NCBI GenBank assembly: GCA_934271735.1
Contig: CAKQSB010000009.1
Span: 5,514-69,513, forward strand
Origin: an uncultured Clostridia bacterium
GTDB taxonomy: Bacteria; Bacillota; Clostridia; Christensenellales; Borkfalkiaceae
Direction: 5' to 3'
DNA length: 64,000 nucleotides
Both the position numbers and the translations under genes were made by a program. The notes below the pieces were generated by a model. It saw nothing but the letters and a program-made list of their open reading frames with translations, was not told the origin of the DNA and ran no database searches. Below, in pieces: positions 18,665-26,467 of the stretch. The first letter of the stretch is position 1; every line of letters starts with the position of its first letter.

Positions 18665-20041
18665 TTACTTATGCGGGTACGCCATTTCTTCGGGGTGGAA
18701 AACCTCGTCGAACTTCTCCGCCGACAAAAATCCGAGCGCAACGCACGCTTCTTTGAGCGATATGTTTTCTTTGTATGCTTTCTTTGCGGTTTTCGCGGCG
18801 TTTTCGTAGCCTATATAGGGATTGAGCGCGGTCACGAGCATAAGCGAATTATGCAGGTTGTGCGCCATCTTCTCTCTGTTGGCTCTTATCCCCGTTACGC
18901 AGTGAGTTTCGAACGAAGCGATTCCTTCCGCAAGAAGTTTTGCCGACTGAAGGAAGTTATACGCGATTACGGGCATAAATACGTTGAGTTCGAAATTGCC
19001 CTGCGAAGCTCCTACCGTCACCGCGACGTCGTTTGCCATTACCTGAACGGCAACCATCGTCATGGATTCGCACTGGGTGGGATTAACCTTGCCCGGCATA
19101 ATCGAAGAACCGGGTTCGTTTTCGGGAATGAATATCTCGCCGAGACCGTCTCTCGGACCGCTCGCGAGCCAGCGGACATCGTTGGCGATTTTCATGAGGT
19201 TGCAGGCAAGGGCTTTCATCGCTCCGTGAGCGAAAACCATTGCGTCTTTGGACGTTAAAGCGTGGAATTTATTCTTCGCCGTAACGAAATCCTTGCCCGT
19301 GATTTCGCTTACCTGCTTAGCGACTTCTTCGTCGAAGCCGACGGGCGCGTTAAGTCCCGTGCCGACAGCCGTGCCGCCGAGCGCAAGTTCTTTTAAACCC
19401 GAAAGAGAAAGCTTTATCTGCTCTTCGGTTTTTTCTATCATCGTTCTCCAACCGCTTATTTCCTGCGAAAACGCTATGGGAACCGCATCCTGAAGGTGCG
19501 TTCTGCCGCTCTTTACTATGCCCTTGTTTTCCTCTTCGAGACGTTTAAGGGTTGCGACGAGTTTTTCCATAGACGGGAAAAGCTTGTCCTCTATAGCGAT
19601 TACCGCGGCGATATGCATTGCCGTGGGGAAAGTGTCGTTGGAACTCTGGCTTTTGTTTATATCGTCGTTCGGGTGAAGAAGTTTCTCGCCGGCGATTTCG
19701 TTACCGCGGTTCGCGATAACTTCGTTCGCGTTCATATTCGACTGCGTTCCGCTGCCCGTCTGCCATACGACAAGCGGGAAATGGTCGTTGAGCTTGCCGC
19801 TTATAACTTCGTCGCAGGCTTTGACGATGGCGTCGAGTTTGTTCTTCGGAAGTTTTCCGAGGTTGTAGTTAGCCTGCGCCGCGGCTTTTTTCAGAATCCC
19901 GAACGCATGCGTGATTTCTCTCGGCATAAGCTCGCCGCCGATTTTGAAGTTCTCGAAACTTCTTTCGGTCTGAGCGGCCCAGTATTTATCCGCGGGGACT
20001 TTCACCTCGCCCATTGTGTCTTTTTCGATACGATATTCCAT
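18665..20041 (-). CDS. fumC: Class II fumarase
   Basis: A 458-residue class II fumarase, interconverting malate and fumarate. The family signature GSSIMPGKVNP and the active-site segments GSGTQSNMNANEV and SGRTHLQDAVP are present. An earlier TTG start would overlap the mdh stop; the ATG at 20041 with GGTG upstream matches other fumarases (MEYRIEKDTMG) and is preferred. It sits between mdh and hdrB, giving the sequence oxaloacetate, malate, fumarate. Class II enzymes are iron-free, unlike the class I fumarases of many anaerobes. Confidence 0.9.
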   Translation of the reverse strand: MEYRIEKDTMGEVKVPADKYWAAQTERSFENFKIGGELMPREITHAFGILKKAAAQANYNLGKLPKNKLDAIVKACDEVISGKLNDHFPLVVWQTGSGTQSNMNANEVIANRGNEIAGEKLLHPNDDINKSQSSNDTFPTAMHIAAVIAIEDKLFPSMEKLVATLKRLEEENKGIVKSGRTHLQDAVPIAFSQEISGWRTMIEKTEEQIKLSLSGLKELALGGTAVGTGLNAPVGFDEEVAKQVSEITGKDFVTAKNKFHALTSKDAMVFAHGAMKALACNLMKIANDVRWLASGPRDGLGEIFIPENEPGSSIMPGKVNPTQCESMTMVAVQVMANDVAVTVGASQGNFELNVFMPVIAYNFLQSAKLLAEGIASFETHCVTGIRANREKMAHNLHNSLMLVTALNPYIGYENAAKTAKKAYKENISLKEACVALGFLSAEKFDEVFHPEEMAYPHK

Positions 20042-20052
20042 TTTTTCACCGT

Positions 20053-21003
20053 TCAACGCTTGAAATCGATTTGCGAAATGATGTCTTTGAGAACCTTTTC
20101 GCTATTGTGAAGTTTTTCGATCTCCTCGTCGGTAAGAGCGGGGTTGATCTTTCCGACGACGCCGTTTCTGCCGACTATGTTAAGGGTGCTGAGGCATACG
20201 TCTTTTACGCCGTATTCGCCGTGCATCATCGTGGAAACGGTCATAGCCGTGTTAGCGTTCGTAACGACCGCTTTAACTATATAACAAACCGTGGAAGCGA
20301 TCGCATAGAAGGTCGCGCCCTTACGCGAAATAACTCTCGCGCCCGATTCCCTGACGTATTGTTCGATTTCGGGGATATCGATTTTCGTGGTAAGAATTTC
20401 CGAAGTCTCAACCGATTTCTGATATTCGTCTACGTGCATACCGGCAATTCTCGCCAAAGACCACGGAGAGAAACCGGAGTCTCCGTGTTCGCCGAACATA
20501 TACGCGTGAATGTTACCGACTTCGAGTCCGCAATAGTCGGCTATTCTCGAACGAAGTCTCGCGGTGTCGATGATCGCGCCCGAACCGATTACTCTGTTTT
20601 CGGGTATGCCCGAAAGTTTGCAGAAAGAATACGTGAGGATATCGACAGGGTTGGATACCATAATATAAATGGCGTCGGGAGCCTGTTTCGTTATTTCGGG
20701 AATAATCGATTCCTGAATGGCAATGTTCGTCTTGATGAGTTCGAGACGGGACTGCCCCGGCTTTCTCGCGATACCCGACGTTATGATTACGATGTTTGAA
20801 TCTTTCGCGTCTTCGTAATTGCCCGCGTAAATACGGCAGGCGCTGTCATAAGACAATCCCTGGCGAATGTCGAGGGCTTCGCCCATAGCTCTGTTTCCGT
20901 CGATATCGATAATTACGATTTCGTCGGCTAATCCTCTGCAAGTGAGCGAATAAGCTATCGTAGAGCCTACTCTTCCGCTTCCTATTACGGTTATTTTGTT
21001 CAT
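20053..21003 (-). CDS. mdh: Malate dehydrogenase (LDH-like family)
   Basis: A 316-residue NAD-dependent 2-hydroxyacid dehydrogenase. The Rossmann motif is VIGSGRVGSTIA, and the catalytic pair is Asp146 and His173 (GEHGDSG). At the specificity position just before KPG, where lactate dehydrogenases have Gln, this protein has Arg80 (SGIARKPGQSR). Arg there selects malate/oxaloacetate, so malate dehydrogenase is the better call despite the overall LDH-like look. It is followed 12 bp later by fumC. Together they form the reductive arm that re-oxidises NADH and feeds fumarate to frdAB. Confidence 0.8.
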   Translation of the reverse strand: MNKITVIGSGRVGSTIAYSLTCRGLADEIVIIDIDGNRAMGEALDIRQGLSYDSACRIYAGNYEDAKDSNIVIITSGIARKPGQSRLELIKTNIAIQESIIPEITKQAPDAIYIMVSNPVDILTYSFCKLSGIPENRVIGSGAIIDTARLRSRIADYCGLEVGNIHAYMFGEHGDSGFSPWSLARIAGMHVDEYQKSVETSEILTTKIDIPEIEQYVRESGARVISRKGATFYAIASTVCYIVKAVVTNANTAMTVSTMMHGEYGVKDVCLSTLNIVGRNGVVGKINPALTDEEIEKLHNSEKVLKDIISQIDFKR

Positions 21004-21118
21004 ACCTTTCTCCTTGGTAAATAAATTTATCCTATTTTTGAATTTTTTTAAAACGGCCGAACGCCGTTATTAAAGCATTTTAAACGTTTACCGAACGCGT
21101 CGGCAAGCCGCAAGCGAG

Positions 21119-21739
21119 CTATTGAATATCCGCAGCCAGAACGGCGAGCGCGGCGGCAAGGTTTTCGTTCCTCACCTTGACTTTCCCGTTGCTTATCAGC
21201 CTTACGGGCGCGAAATTCCATACCGCCGAAACCCCGCAGGAAAGCAAAGTTTCGTAAGCGTTCTGCGCTTCCCTTTCGGGAACGGCGATAACTCCGATTT
21301 TAACGGAATGATCTTTGCAATATTTTTCTATTTCCGAAATCGGATAAATATTTTTCGCTTCGGTAAGCGCGCCGACTTTGTTCTCGTCCTTATCGAACGC
21401 CGCCGAAAGGCGCAGTCCGAATTCCGCAAAGCCGTCGTACAAAAGCAAAGCCTTGCCGAGCTTTCCCGCTCCCACCACGACGACTTCGGTTATATCGTCC
21501 GAAACGCCGAGCGCGGCTTCGATATGCTCGATAAGCTCCGCCGTCTGATAGCCTATTTTTGGTTTTCCCGCTCCGCTGACGAGCGCGAGATCCTTTCTTA
21601 CCTGAACCTCGCCGAGTCCCAAACCTTCCGCAACCGCCGCCGACGAAATGGTTTTTCTTTCGTCCGCAACCGATTTCAGATAGTGAAGGTAAATGGGCAA
21701 TCTCGCCTTTACCGAACCGGTTATGTTTGTTTTCTTCAT
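21119..21739 (-). CDS. rex: Redox-sensing transcriptional repressor Rex
   Basis: A 206-residue Rex protein: winged-helix N-terminus (ISSAAVAEGLGLGEVQVRKDLALVSGAGKPKIGY) and a Rossmann NADH-sensing domain (VVVVGAGKLGKALL). Rex blocks transcription at high NAD+/NADH and releases DNA when NADH rises. It lies 115 bp upstream of mdh and is transcribed in the same direction, so it probably controls its own operon, which fits an NADH-disposal pathway. A canonical TTGTTAAnnnnTTAACAA operator is not seen; imperfect candidates lie at 21804-21841. Confidence 0.9.
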   Translation of the reverse strand: MKKTNITGSVKARLPIYLHYLKSVADERKTISSAAVAEGLGLGEVQVRKDLALVSGAGKPKIGYQTAELIEHIEAALGVSDDITEVVVVGAGKLGKALLLYDGFAEFGLRLSAAFDKDENKVGALTEAKNIYPISEIEKYCKDHSVKIGVIAVPEREAQNAYETLLSCGVSAVWNFAPVRLISNGKVKVRNENLAAALAVLAADIQ

Positions 21740-21803
21740 CGTCTGTTTTCTCCGAAATCATGTACTTTCGACCGTTTTTTGATATTCGGTCTATTCTCAC
21801 CGA

Positions 21804-21841
21804 TTTTATCGATACAACTATATCATTACAAGTATATCATT
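21804..21841 (-). promoter_or_regulatory. Tandem 14-bp repeats and imperfect palindrome in the rex leader
   Basis: Two direct copies of a 14-bp unit (21814-21827 and 21828-21841; leftward AATGATATASTTGT) overlap the -10 region of the rex promoter, followed by TTGTATCGATAAAA (21817-21804), which is nearly palindromic. They are well placed to be an operator, possibly for Rex itself, but do not match the usual Rex consensus. Confidence 0.4.
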
Positions 21842-21859
21842 TTGATTTATATTTTGCAA
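21831..21859 (-). promoter_or_regulatory. Promoter of rex and probably the redox operon
   Basis: Leftward TTGCAA (21859-21854), 17-bp spacer, TATACT (21836-21831). The start site would be near 21824, 85 nt before the rex ATG. No equally good promoter is seen in the 115-bp rex-mdh gap, which holds a short hairpin AACGGC / GCCGTT. Confidence 0.7.
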
Positions 21860-22006
21860 TCGTTGACCGACGGTTTTTTTATATTATTTATTTATAACGA
21901 GTTATCAATTTGAATATATTCCTACTCGTTTGCAGGATTTAAACGGCATTTCCGCCCGTCGCGTTATTTGCCGCAAAAACAATATTTTTAATAAATAACT
22001 ACATTT

Positions 22007-22020
22007 AATCGACTTATAGG
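22007..22020 (+). repeat. Dispersed AATCGACTTATA repeat, copy 2
   Basis: AATCGACTTATAGG followed by CGGGTTTTTGCC, giving a small GGC..GCC hairpin with a T-run in its loop. It lies between cysK and rex. Confidence 0.65.
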
Positions 22021-22038
22021 CGGGTTTTTGCCGATCGA

Positions 22039-22968
22039 TTACAGATCGAACATCGGCGTGGAAAGATATCTGTCTCCGCTATCGGGAAAAAGCACGACAA
22101 TGTTTTTCCCTTCGTTTTCTTTTCTTTTAGCAACCTCGATTGCGGCTTTCAAAGCGGCTCCCGAGGATATTCCGCAAAGAACACCTTCTTCTTTTCCGAT
22201 TTCTCTTCCGCCCTCGAAAGCGGCTTCGTCGGCGATATCGATAACTTCGTCGATAACCGAACGGTCGAGAGTGTCGGGGACGAATCCCGCGCCTATGCCC
22301 TGTATTTTATGCGCTCCGCCGCGTCCTTCGGTAAGCACGGGCGAGCCTGCGGGTTCGACGGCGATAATTTTAACGGCGGCGTTCTTTTCTTTGAGGTATC
22401 TGCCTACGCCCGTTATCGTTCCGCCCGTTCCGACGCCCGCTACGAAAACATCTGTTTTCCCGTCCGTATCGGCGTAAATTTCGGGCCCCGTGGTTTTATA
22501 ATGAGCTTCGGGGTTTGCGGGGTTCACAAACTGTCCGAGAACTATTCCGCCGCGTTCTTCCGCGATTTCTTCGGCTTTCGCTATCGCGCCTTTCATTCCG
22601 AGTTTTCCGTCCGAAAGAACAACTTCCGCGCCGTAAGCGGCGATAAGTCTACGTCTTTCGATCGACATCGTTTCGGGCATAACTATAACGACTTTATATC
22701 CCTTTGCCGTGCCGACCGAGGCTATGCCGATACCCGTATTCCCCGAAGTGGGTTCGACGATAACCGCACCCTTTTTGAGTTTTCCGCTTTTTTCGGCGGT
22801 TTCTATCATATAAAAAGCTATTCTGTCCTTAACGCTCCCCGCGGGATTGAACATCTCGAGTTTTGCGTAAATTTTTGCTTTTAAACCGTATTTTTTTTCG
22901 ATATGAGTAAGCTCAACAAGCGGCGTACCGCCTATAAGAAAGGCGGCAGATTTGTAAATTACAGGCAT
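22039..22968 (-). CDS. cysK: Cysteine synthase (O-acetylserine sulfhydrylase)
   Basis: A 309-residue PLP enzyme making cysteine from O-acetylserine and sulfide. The PLP lysine is in NPAGSVKDR, the acetate-binding loop is EPTSGNTGIG and the phosphate loop is GVGTGGTITG. A longer frame reaches 23001, but AAGGAG is positioned for the ATG at 22968 and the sequence MPVIYKSAAFLIGGTPLVEL fits CysK N-termini. It is monocistronic, with its own promoter overlapped by a palindrome (23064-23092). Confidence 0.9.
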   Translation of the reverse strand: MPVIYKSAAFLIGGTPLVELTHIEKKYGLKAKIYAKLEMFNPAGSVKDRIAFYMIETAEKSGKLKKGAVIVEPTSGNTGIGIASVGTAKGYKVVIVMPETMSIERRRLIAAYGAEVVLSDGKLGMKGAIAKAEEIAEERGGIVLGQFVNPANPEAHYKTTGPEIYADTDGKTDVFVAGVGTGGTITGVGRYLKEKNAAVKIIAVEPAGSPVLTEGRGGAHKIQGIGAGFVPDTLDRSVIDEVIDIADEAAFEGGREIGKEEGVLCGISSGAALKAAIEVAKRKENEGKNIVVLFPDSGDRYLSTPMFDL

Positions 22969-23063
22969 TTTTAATCTCCTTCCATCGAAATATCGGAACA
23001 ACGGACAGCGCGCCTTTTATAGACGCAGGCGATTACGTTTTATCCGCATATCCCGCCACGAAT

Positions 23064-23092
23064 ATTTTATATCCGAATATCGGATTTGTCAA
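23064..23092 (-). promoter_or_regulatory. cysK promoter with a palindromic operator in the spacer
   Basis: Leftward TTGACA (23092-23087), 17-bp spacer, TAAAAT (23069-23064). The spacer contains the palindrome ATCCGAATATCGGAT (23071-23085), placed where a repressor would block RNA polymerase. A sulfur-responsive Rrf2/CymR-type regulator is a reasonable guess, not shown by sequence. Confidence 0.7.
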
Positions 23093-23190
23093 CAATCTAT
23101 AAGCGATTTTTTGCGGACGAGACAAGCAATTTCCGAAAGACCGCCACATATTGCAAATCGACCGTAAATATATATCAAAAACATAAAAAA

Positions 23191-23222
23191 GGGTTACCGC
23201 GTCTTAATTAACGCCGTAACCC
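23191..23222 (-). terminator. Intrinsic terminator of the short transcript
   Basis: Arms GGGTTAC / GTAACCC extended by GCGT / ACGC after a mismatch, followed leftward by TTTTTT. It terminates leftward transcription coming from the 23.6-kb promoter before it reaches the cysK promoter. Confidence 0.8.
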
Positions 23223-23580
23223 GATAAATTCATATTCAGTTCAGAACTTAGAATTACAAGAATTCCGATATAATTACACTACTTGAAAGTCTTTACCTCC
23301 TTGAATTTCTCGTATATTCACTTTCATCCTCGGACGAAAAGGAAATTCGTTTTCTTTTGTGTTTATCGGGGAAACTTTTTATCGTTTCCGTAAAGTTCAA
23401 TTCCTGCCGTTTCTTCGCGTTTAACGAAGCGCCTCTTAGTACATCGGACCTCTCCTCGCATTTTATTAGACGACTTTTTTTCATTCGGGTTGACCGCCCG
23501 CAAGCTTTTAACTCCTATTAAAGCTTTTTGTTTTATTTTTTTATCGGCGGTGTTACCGCCCGTCGCCTTTCGCCTTTTGC
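23223..23580 (-). other. Unassigned short transcript (small RNA or small ORFs)
   Basis: A leftward consensus promoter (23587-23615) and a terminator (23191-23222) bound about 390 nt with no recognisable gene. Two small reading frames exist. One is a charged 63-codon frame (23293-23484, MKKSRLIKCEERSD...) without a close ribosome-binding site. The other is a shorter overlapping frame starting at a TTG 8 nt after AGGAG. GC-rich hairpins are present (GGCGGT / ACCGCC and CTTCG / CGAAG). It may be a regulatory RNA or a small basic-protein gene; nothing identifies it further. Confidence 0.45.
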
Positions 23581-23586
23581 ACCTTT

Positions 23587-23615
23587 ATTATAACCGAGGA
23601 CTTCCTGTTTGTCAA
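23587..23615 (-). promoter_or_regulatory. Consensus leftward promoter of the short transcript
   Basis: Perfect TTGACA (23615-23610), 17-bp spacer, perfect TATAAT (23592-23587), reading leftward. Confidence 0.85.
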
Positions 23616-23630
23616 TACCCTTTTTTGTTT

Positions 23631-23645
23631 TTTCACAAAGTGAAA
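23631..23645. promoter_or_regulatory. Palindrome between divergent promoters
   Basis: TTTCACAAAGTGAAA: 6-bp arms around AAA, lying between the leftward promoter at 23587-23615 and the rightward one at 23661-23689. It is placed like an operator controlling both. Confidence 0.5.
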
Positions 23646-23660
23646 TTTTCGGGTTTGCTA

Positions 23661-23689
23661 TTGACAACGCGCCTTTTCGGTGGTATTAT
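23661..23689 (+). promoter_or_regulatory. Rightward promoter antisense to the BspA-like gene
   Basis: TTGACA (23661-23666), 17-bp spacer, TATTAT (23684-23689). Transcription would start near 23696 and run into the 3' end of the leftward gene 23704-26226, making antisense RNA. No rightward gene follows. Confidence 0.6.
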
Positions 23690-23703
23690 ATTATGTTACG
23701 GCT

Positions 23704-26226
23704 TTAAGATTTCTTTATTACTACTTCGCCGTCGGAACATTTTACCGTCGTCGCGCCCGAACCTTTGAAAACGTCGCTTCGATCTTTGTTCAGTTCGTTC
23801 CATTTGCTTTTCGAACCCTTAAACTCGACCGTCGTTAAATTGCTGCAGTTAGAAAACATATAGCTTCCGAAATCCGTGAGCGAAGCGGGAATGGTTACGC
23901 TCTTTAAACTCCTGCAATTCTGAAACGCTCCGTTACCGAGACTTACCACGCTGTCGGGTATTGAAATACTCGTCAAGCCGCTGCCCGCAAACGCCGACGA
24001 TTCGATAGTTGTTACGGTATCCGGTATAACAACGCTTTTTAAACGCATATAACCGCCAAACGCGTACGAGTCGATTGTCGTAACGCTCCCGCCCGCGGGA
24101 ATGACGCTGTTTCCGCAACCCGCGATAAGCTTTTTCGTCGATTTCTCTATAAGACAATTCGAAACGCTCGAAAAAACCTCGTTTCCCTGCTCGACCTCGA
24201 TTTTTCTGATTTCCGTGCAATCCGCATACGCCCCGTATACGATACTCGTTACGCTTTTCGGTATCGTCACGGAAGTTAATTGCTTACACCTGCCGAAAGC
24301 AAACCCGCCGATAGTTTTAAGATTATTCGGCAACTTCACGCTCGCCAGCTTTTGGCAGTTATAAAAAGCGCATTCCCCGATTTCCGTAACGCCGTCAGAA
24401 ATAACCACGCTGACCAAGCTCGAACAACTGTCAAATGTTGACCAGGCTATTTTCTTCACTTTATCCGGCACAACCACGCTCGTCAGGCTTTCACACTCTC
24501 TGAACGCCAAATTCCCGATACTCCTGACTCCGCTCGGTATGGTTATATATTTTAAACTCTTGCAAGAAAAAAACGCGCTGTCCCCGATAAAATTCACGCT
24601 GTCCGGGAGAGTTACTCTTGTCAGAGCCGAGCAATAGGCAAATAAAGCGTCTCCTATTTCAGTCACGCCGTCCGGAATTACAACATCTGTAACGGCGCAA
24701 CTTCTGAACGCTTCGAATCCGATATTTTTCACACTGCCCGGAATAACTATTTTCGTAAGTCCCTTACAATAGTAAAACGCGTGGTTTCCGATAGTCGTAA
24801 CCCCCTCCGGTATGGTTACGCTCGTTAAGTTTACACATTCGTAAAACGCGTACTCTCCGATAGCAGTTACGCTCCCGTCCGAAGGTATAACGCTTTTGTC
24901 GCAGCCCGCAACAAGCGTTTTCGTCGATTTTTCGATTATACAATTCTTTTCGCCGTAATAAAAGCCGCTCTCGGGAGAAACCTCGATTTTTTTAAGTTTT
25001 TCGCAATGTCTGAAAGGAGCGCGCCCGATATTTTCCACGCTTTCCGGTATAGTCACGCTCGTTAAAGCGTCGCACCACTCGAAAGCTCCGTCGCCGATAC
25101 CTTTCACCCCGCTCGGTATGGTTACGCGCGTCAGGTTGTGGCAACCGCTGAACGATTTGCCCGCAACGCCTCTCGCGCCATCCGTTATCTTTGCCGAAGT
25201 CAAATAATAGTTTTCAACGCCTACAACCCAATCGTCTACGTAAAGAATTCCGCCGTTTCGTAAGTACAGGTTTTCGTTGCATTTACCAAAAGTATTGCTT
25301 CCGATATTCGTTACGCTGTCCGGTATTGTAACGTTCGTTAAACTGCCGCATTCGTAAAACGCGTACATTCCGATACTTGTCACGCCGTCCGGTATCGTTA
25401 CGTCCGATAACTTTCCGCACCTTTCAAACGTCGAGTTTCCGATAGATTTTATATTTTTCGGCAAAGTAACGCCCGTTAAACCCGAACAATCGGAAAACGC
25501 ATAACCGCCTAACCTCGTCACACTGTCGGGAATTACTATATTCGTCAGACCGACGCAATTTGTGAACGCGCTGCTGCCGATTATTTCTACTCCGTCCGGT
25601 ATCGTAACGCTTGTAAGATAAGCACAATCTTTAAAAGCATAACCGGCTATGCCTCTCGTACCGTCTTTTATCGTTGCGGAAACTATCAAATCGCTCTCGA
25701 CCCCTACGACAAAATCATCGACGTAGATAAGCCCGCCTGCCCGCGTATAAAGGTTTTCATTGCAATCCTCAAAAGCGTCTTGCCCGATATCCGTCACGCT
25801 TTCGGGTATCGTAACGCACGTCAGGCTGTCACAACCCGAGAAAGCCATAATTCCGATACTCGTCACACTGTCGGGGATAGTAACGCTCGTCAATTTTTCG
25901 CACCACGCAAAAGCCTGATTACGAATCTCCGTCACGGGTTTACCGTTATACGAACCCGGTATAACGATTTCCGTCGGGTAAGTTTTTTTGTCGTAATCGG
26001 TGCGTTTTCTGACCGAATACCCGCCGCTTTCAAGCAATACGAATTCAAAATATTTTTCTGCTTGTTCGTCTTCTTCTCTTTCCGAAGACGTTTCGCTTTC
26101 GTCCCGCCCGGAAGAATATTCGCTCCCGCCGCCCGAGGAATTCCCCGAACCGCCCGCGCCGCACGAAGTTCCGAACGCGGCGAAAATAAAGATCGCCAAA
26201 AGCAATAAAGCAATTCTTTTTCCCAT
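23704..26226 (-). CDS. BspA-like leucine-rich-repeat lipoprotein
   Basis: An 840-residue lipoprotein: MGKRIALLLL hydrophobic start, lipobox FGTSC, then a Gly/Ser/Glu-rich linker of about 50 residues (surface spacer). The rest is a long array of LRR_5/BspA repeats of about 23 residues (forms like LTSVTIPDSVTSIGxxAFxxC), a fold used by gut and oral bacteria for host or glycan binding. Two inserts of related sequence interrupt the array (GGLIYVDDFVVGVE and GGILYVDDWVVGVE), suggesting internal duplication. The frame extends to 26301, but the promoter start lies near 26297 and AAGGAG precedes the ATG at 26226, which settles the start. Ligand unknown. Confidence 0.85.
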   Translation of the reverse strand: MGKRIALLLLAIFIFAAFGTSCGAGGSGNSSGGGSEYSSGRDESETSSEREEDEQAEKYFEFVLLESGGYSVRKRTDYDKKTYPTEIVIPGSYNGKPVTEIRNQAFAWCEKLTSVTIPDSVTSIGIMAFSGCDSLTCVTIPESVTDIGQDAFEDCNENLYTRAGGLIYVDDFVVGVESDLIVSATIKDGTRGIAGYAFKDCAYLTSVTIPDGVEIIGSSAFTNCVGLTNIVIPDSVTRLGGYAFSDCSGLTGVTLPKNIKSIGNSTFERCGKLSDVTIPDGVTSIGMYAFYECGSLTNVTIPDSVTNIGSNTFGKCNENLYLRNGGILYVDDWVVGVENYYLTSAKITDGARGVAGKSFSGCHNLTRVTIPSGVKGIGDGAFEWCDALTSVTIPESVENIGRAPFRHCEKLKKIEVSPESGFYYGEKNCIIEKSTKTLVAGCDKSVIPSDGSVTAIGEYAFYECVNLTSVTIPEGVTTIGNHAFYYCKGLTKIVIPGSVKNIGFEAFRSCAVTDVVIPDGVTEIGDALFAYCSALTRVTLPDSVNFIGDSAFFSCKSLKYITIPSGVRSIGNLAFRECESLTSVVVPDKVKKIAWSTFDSCSSLVSVVISDGVTEIGECAFYNCQKLASVKLPNNLKTIGGFAFGRCKQLTSVTIPKSVTSIVYGAYADCTEIRKIEVEQGNEVFSSVSNCLIEKSTKKLIAGCGNSVIPAGGSVTTIDSYAFGGYMRLKSVVIPDTVTTIESSAFAGSGLTSISIPDSVVSLGNGAFQNCRSLKSVTIPASLTDFGSYMFSNCSNLTTVEFKGSKSKWNELNKDRSDVFKGSGATTVKCSDGEVVIKKS

Positions 26227-26303
26227 AGCCTTATCTCCTTTCTTACGCCTTGACGGGAATAACGTTTCATTTCCGCCATACGTATTATTCTTGTCTGTCA
26301 TAT

Positions 26304-26332
26304 ATTATACATTAACGATAAATAACTGTCAA
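26304..26332 (-). promoter_or_regulatory. Promoter of the BspA-like gene
   Basis: Perfect leftward TTGACA (26332-26327), 17-bp spacer, TATAAT (26309-26304); leader of about 70 nt. Tandem repeats begin 4 bp upstream of the -35 box. Confidence 0.85.
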
Positions 26333-26336
26333 TCAT

Positions 26337-26411
26337 ATCGGACAAACTTGCATATCGAAAAATCGGACAAACTCGCATATCGAAAAATCGGATAAACTCG
26401 CATATCGAAAA
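26337..26411. repeat. Three tandem 25-bp repeats upstream of the promoter
   Basis: Three head-to-tail 25-bp units (26337-26361, 26362-26386, 26387-26411) of form ATCGGAYAAACTYGC followed by ATATCGAAAA, with only one or two differences. They end next to the -35 box, like binding sites for an activator. Confidence 0.85.
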
Positions 26412-26412
26412 A

Positions 26413-26448
26413 CCCCGGGCGATCTCGCTTTCATTCGAACGCCCGGGG
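26413..26448 (-). terminator. Terminator of the adenine deaminase gene
   Basis: A 9-bp GC stem CCCCGGGCG / CGCCCGGGG with an 18-nt loop, followed leftward by TTTTT. It lies 20 bp after the stop at 26468. Confidence 0.8.
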
Positions 26449-26467
26449 ATTATTTATCGTTTGATTA

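Noticed and set aside
20053..21003. Lactate dehydrogenase
   Set aside because: The specificity residue before KPG is Arg rather than Gln, and the gene neighbours are fumarase and fumarate reductase.
23293..23484. A 63-codon charged frame as a confident gene
   Set aside because: No ribosome-binding site at a usable distance and no family likeness; kept only as part of the unassigned transcript.
26337..26411. A short CRISPR array
   Set aside because: The three 25-bp units are directly adjacent with no spacers and no cas genes nearby.
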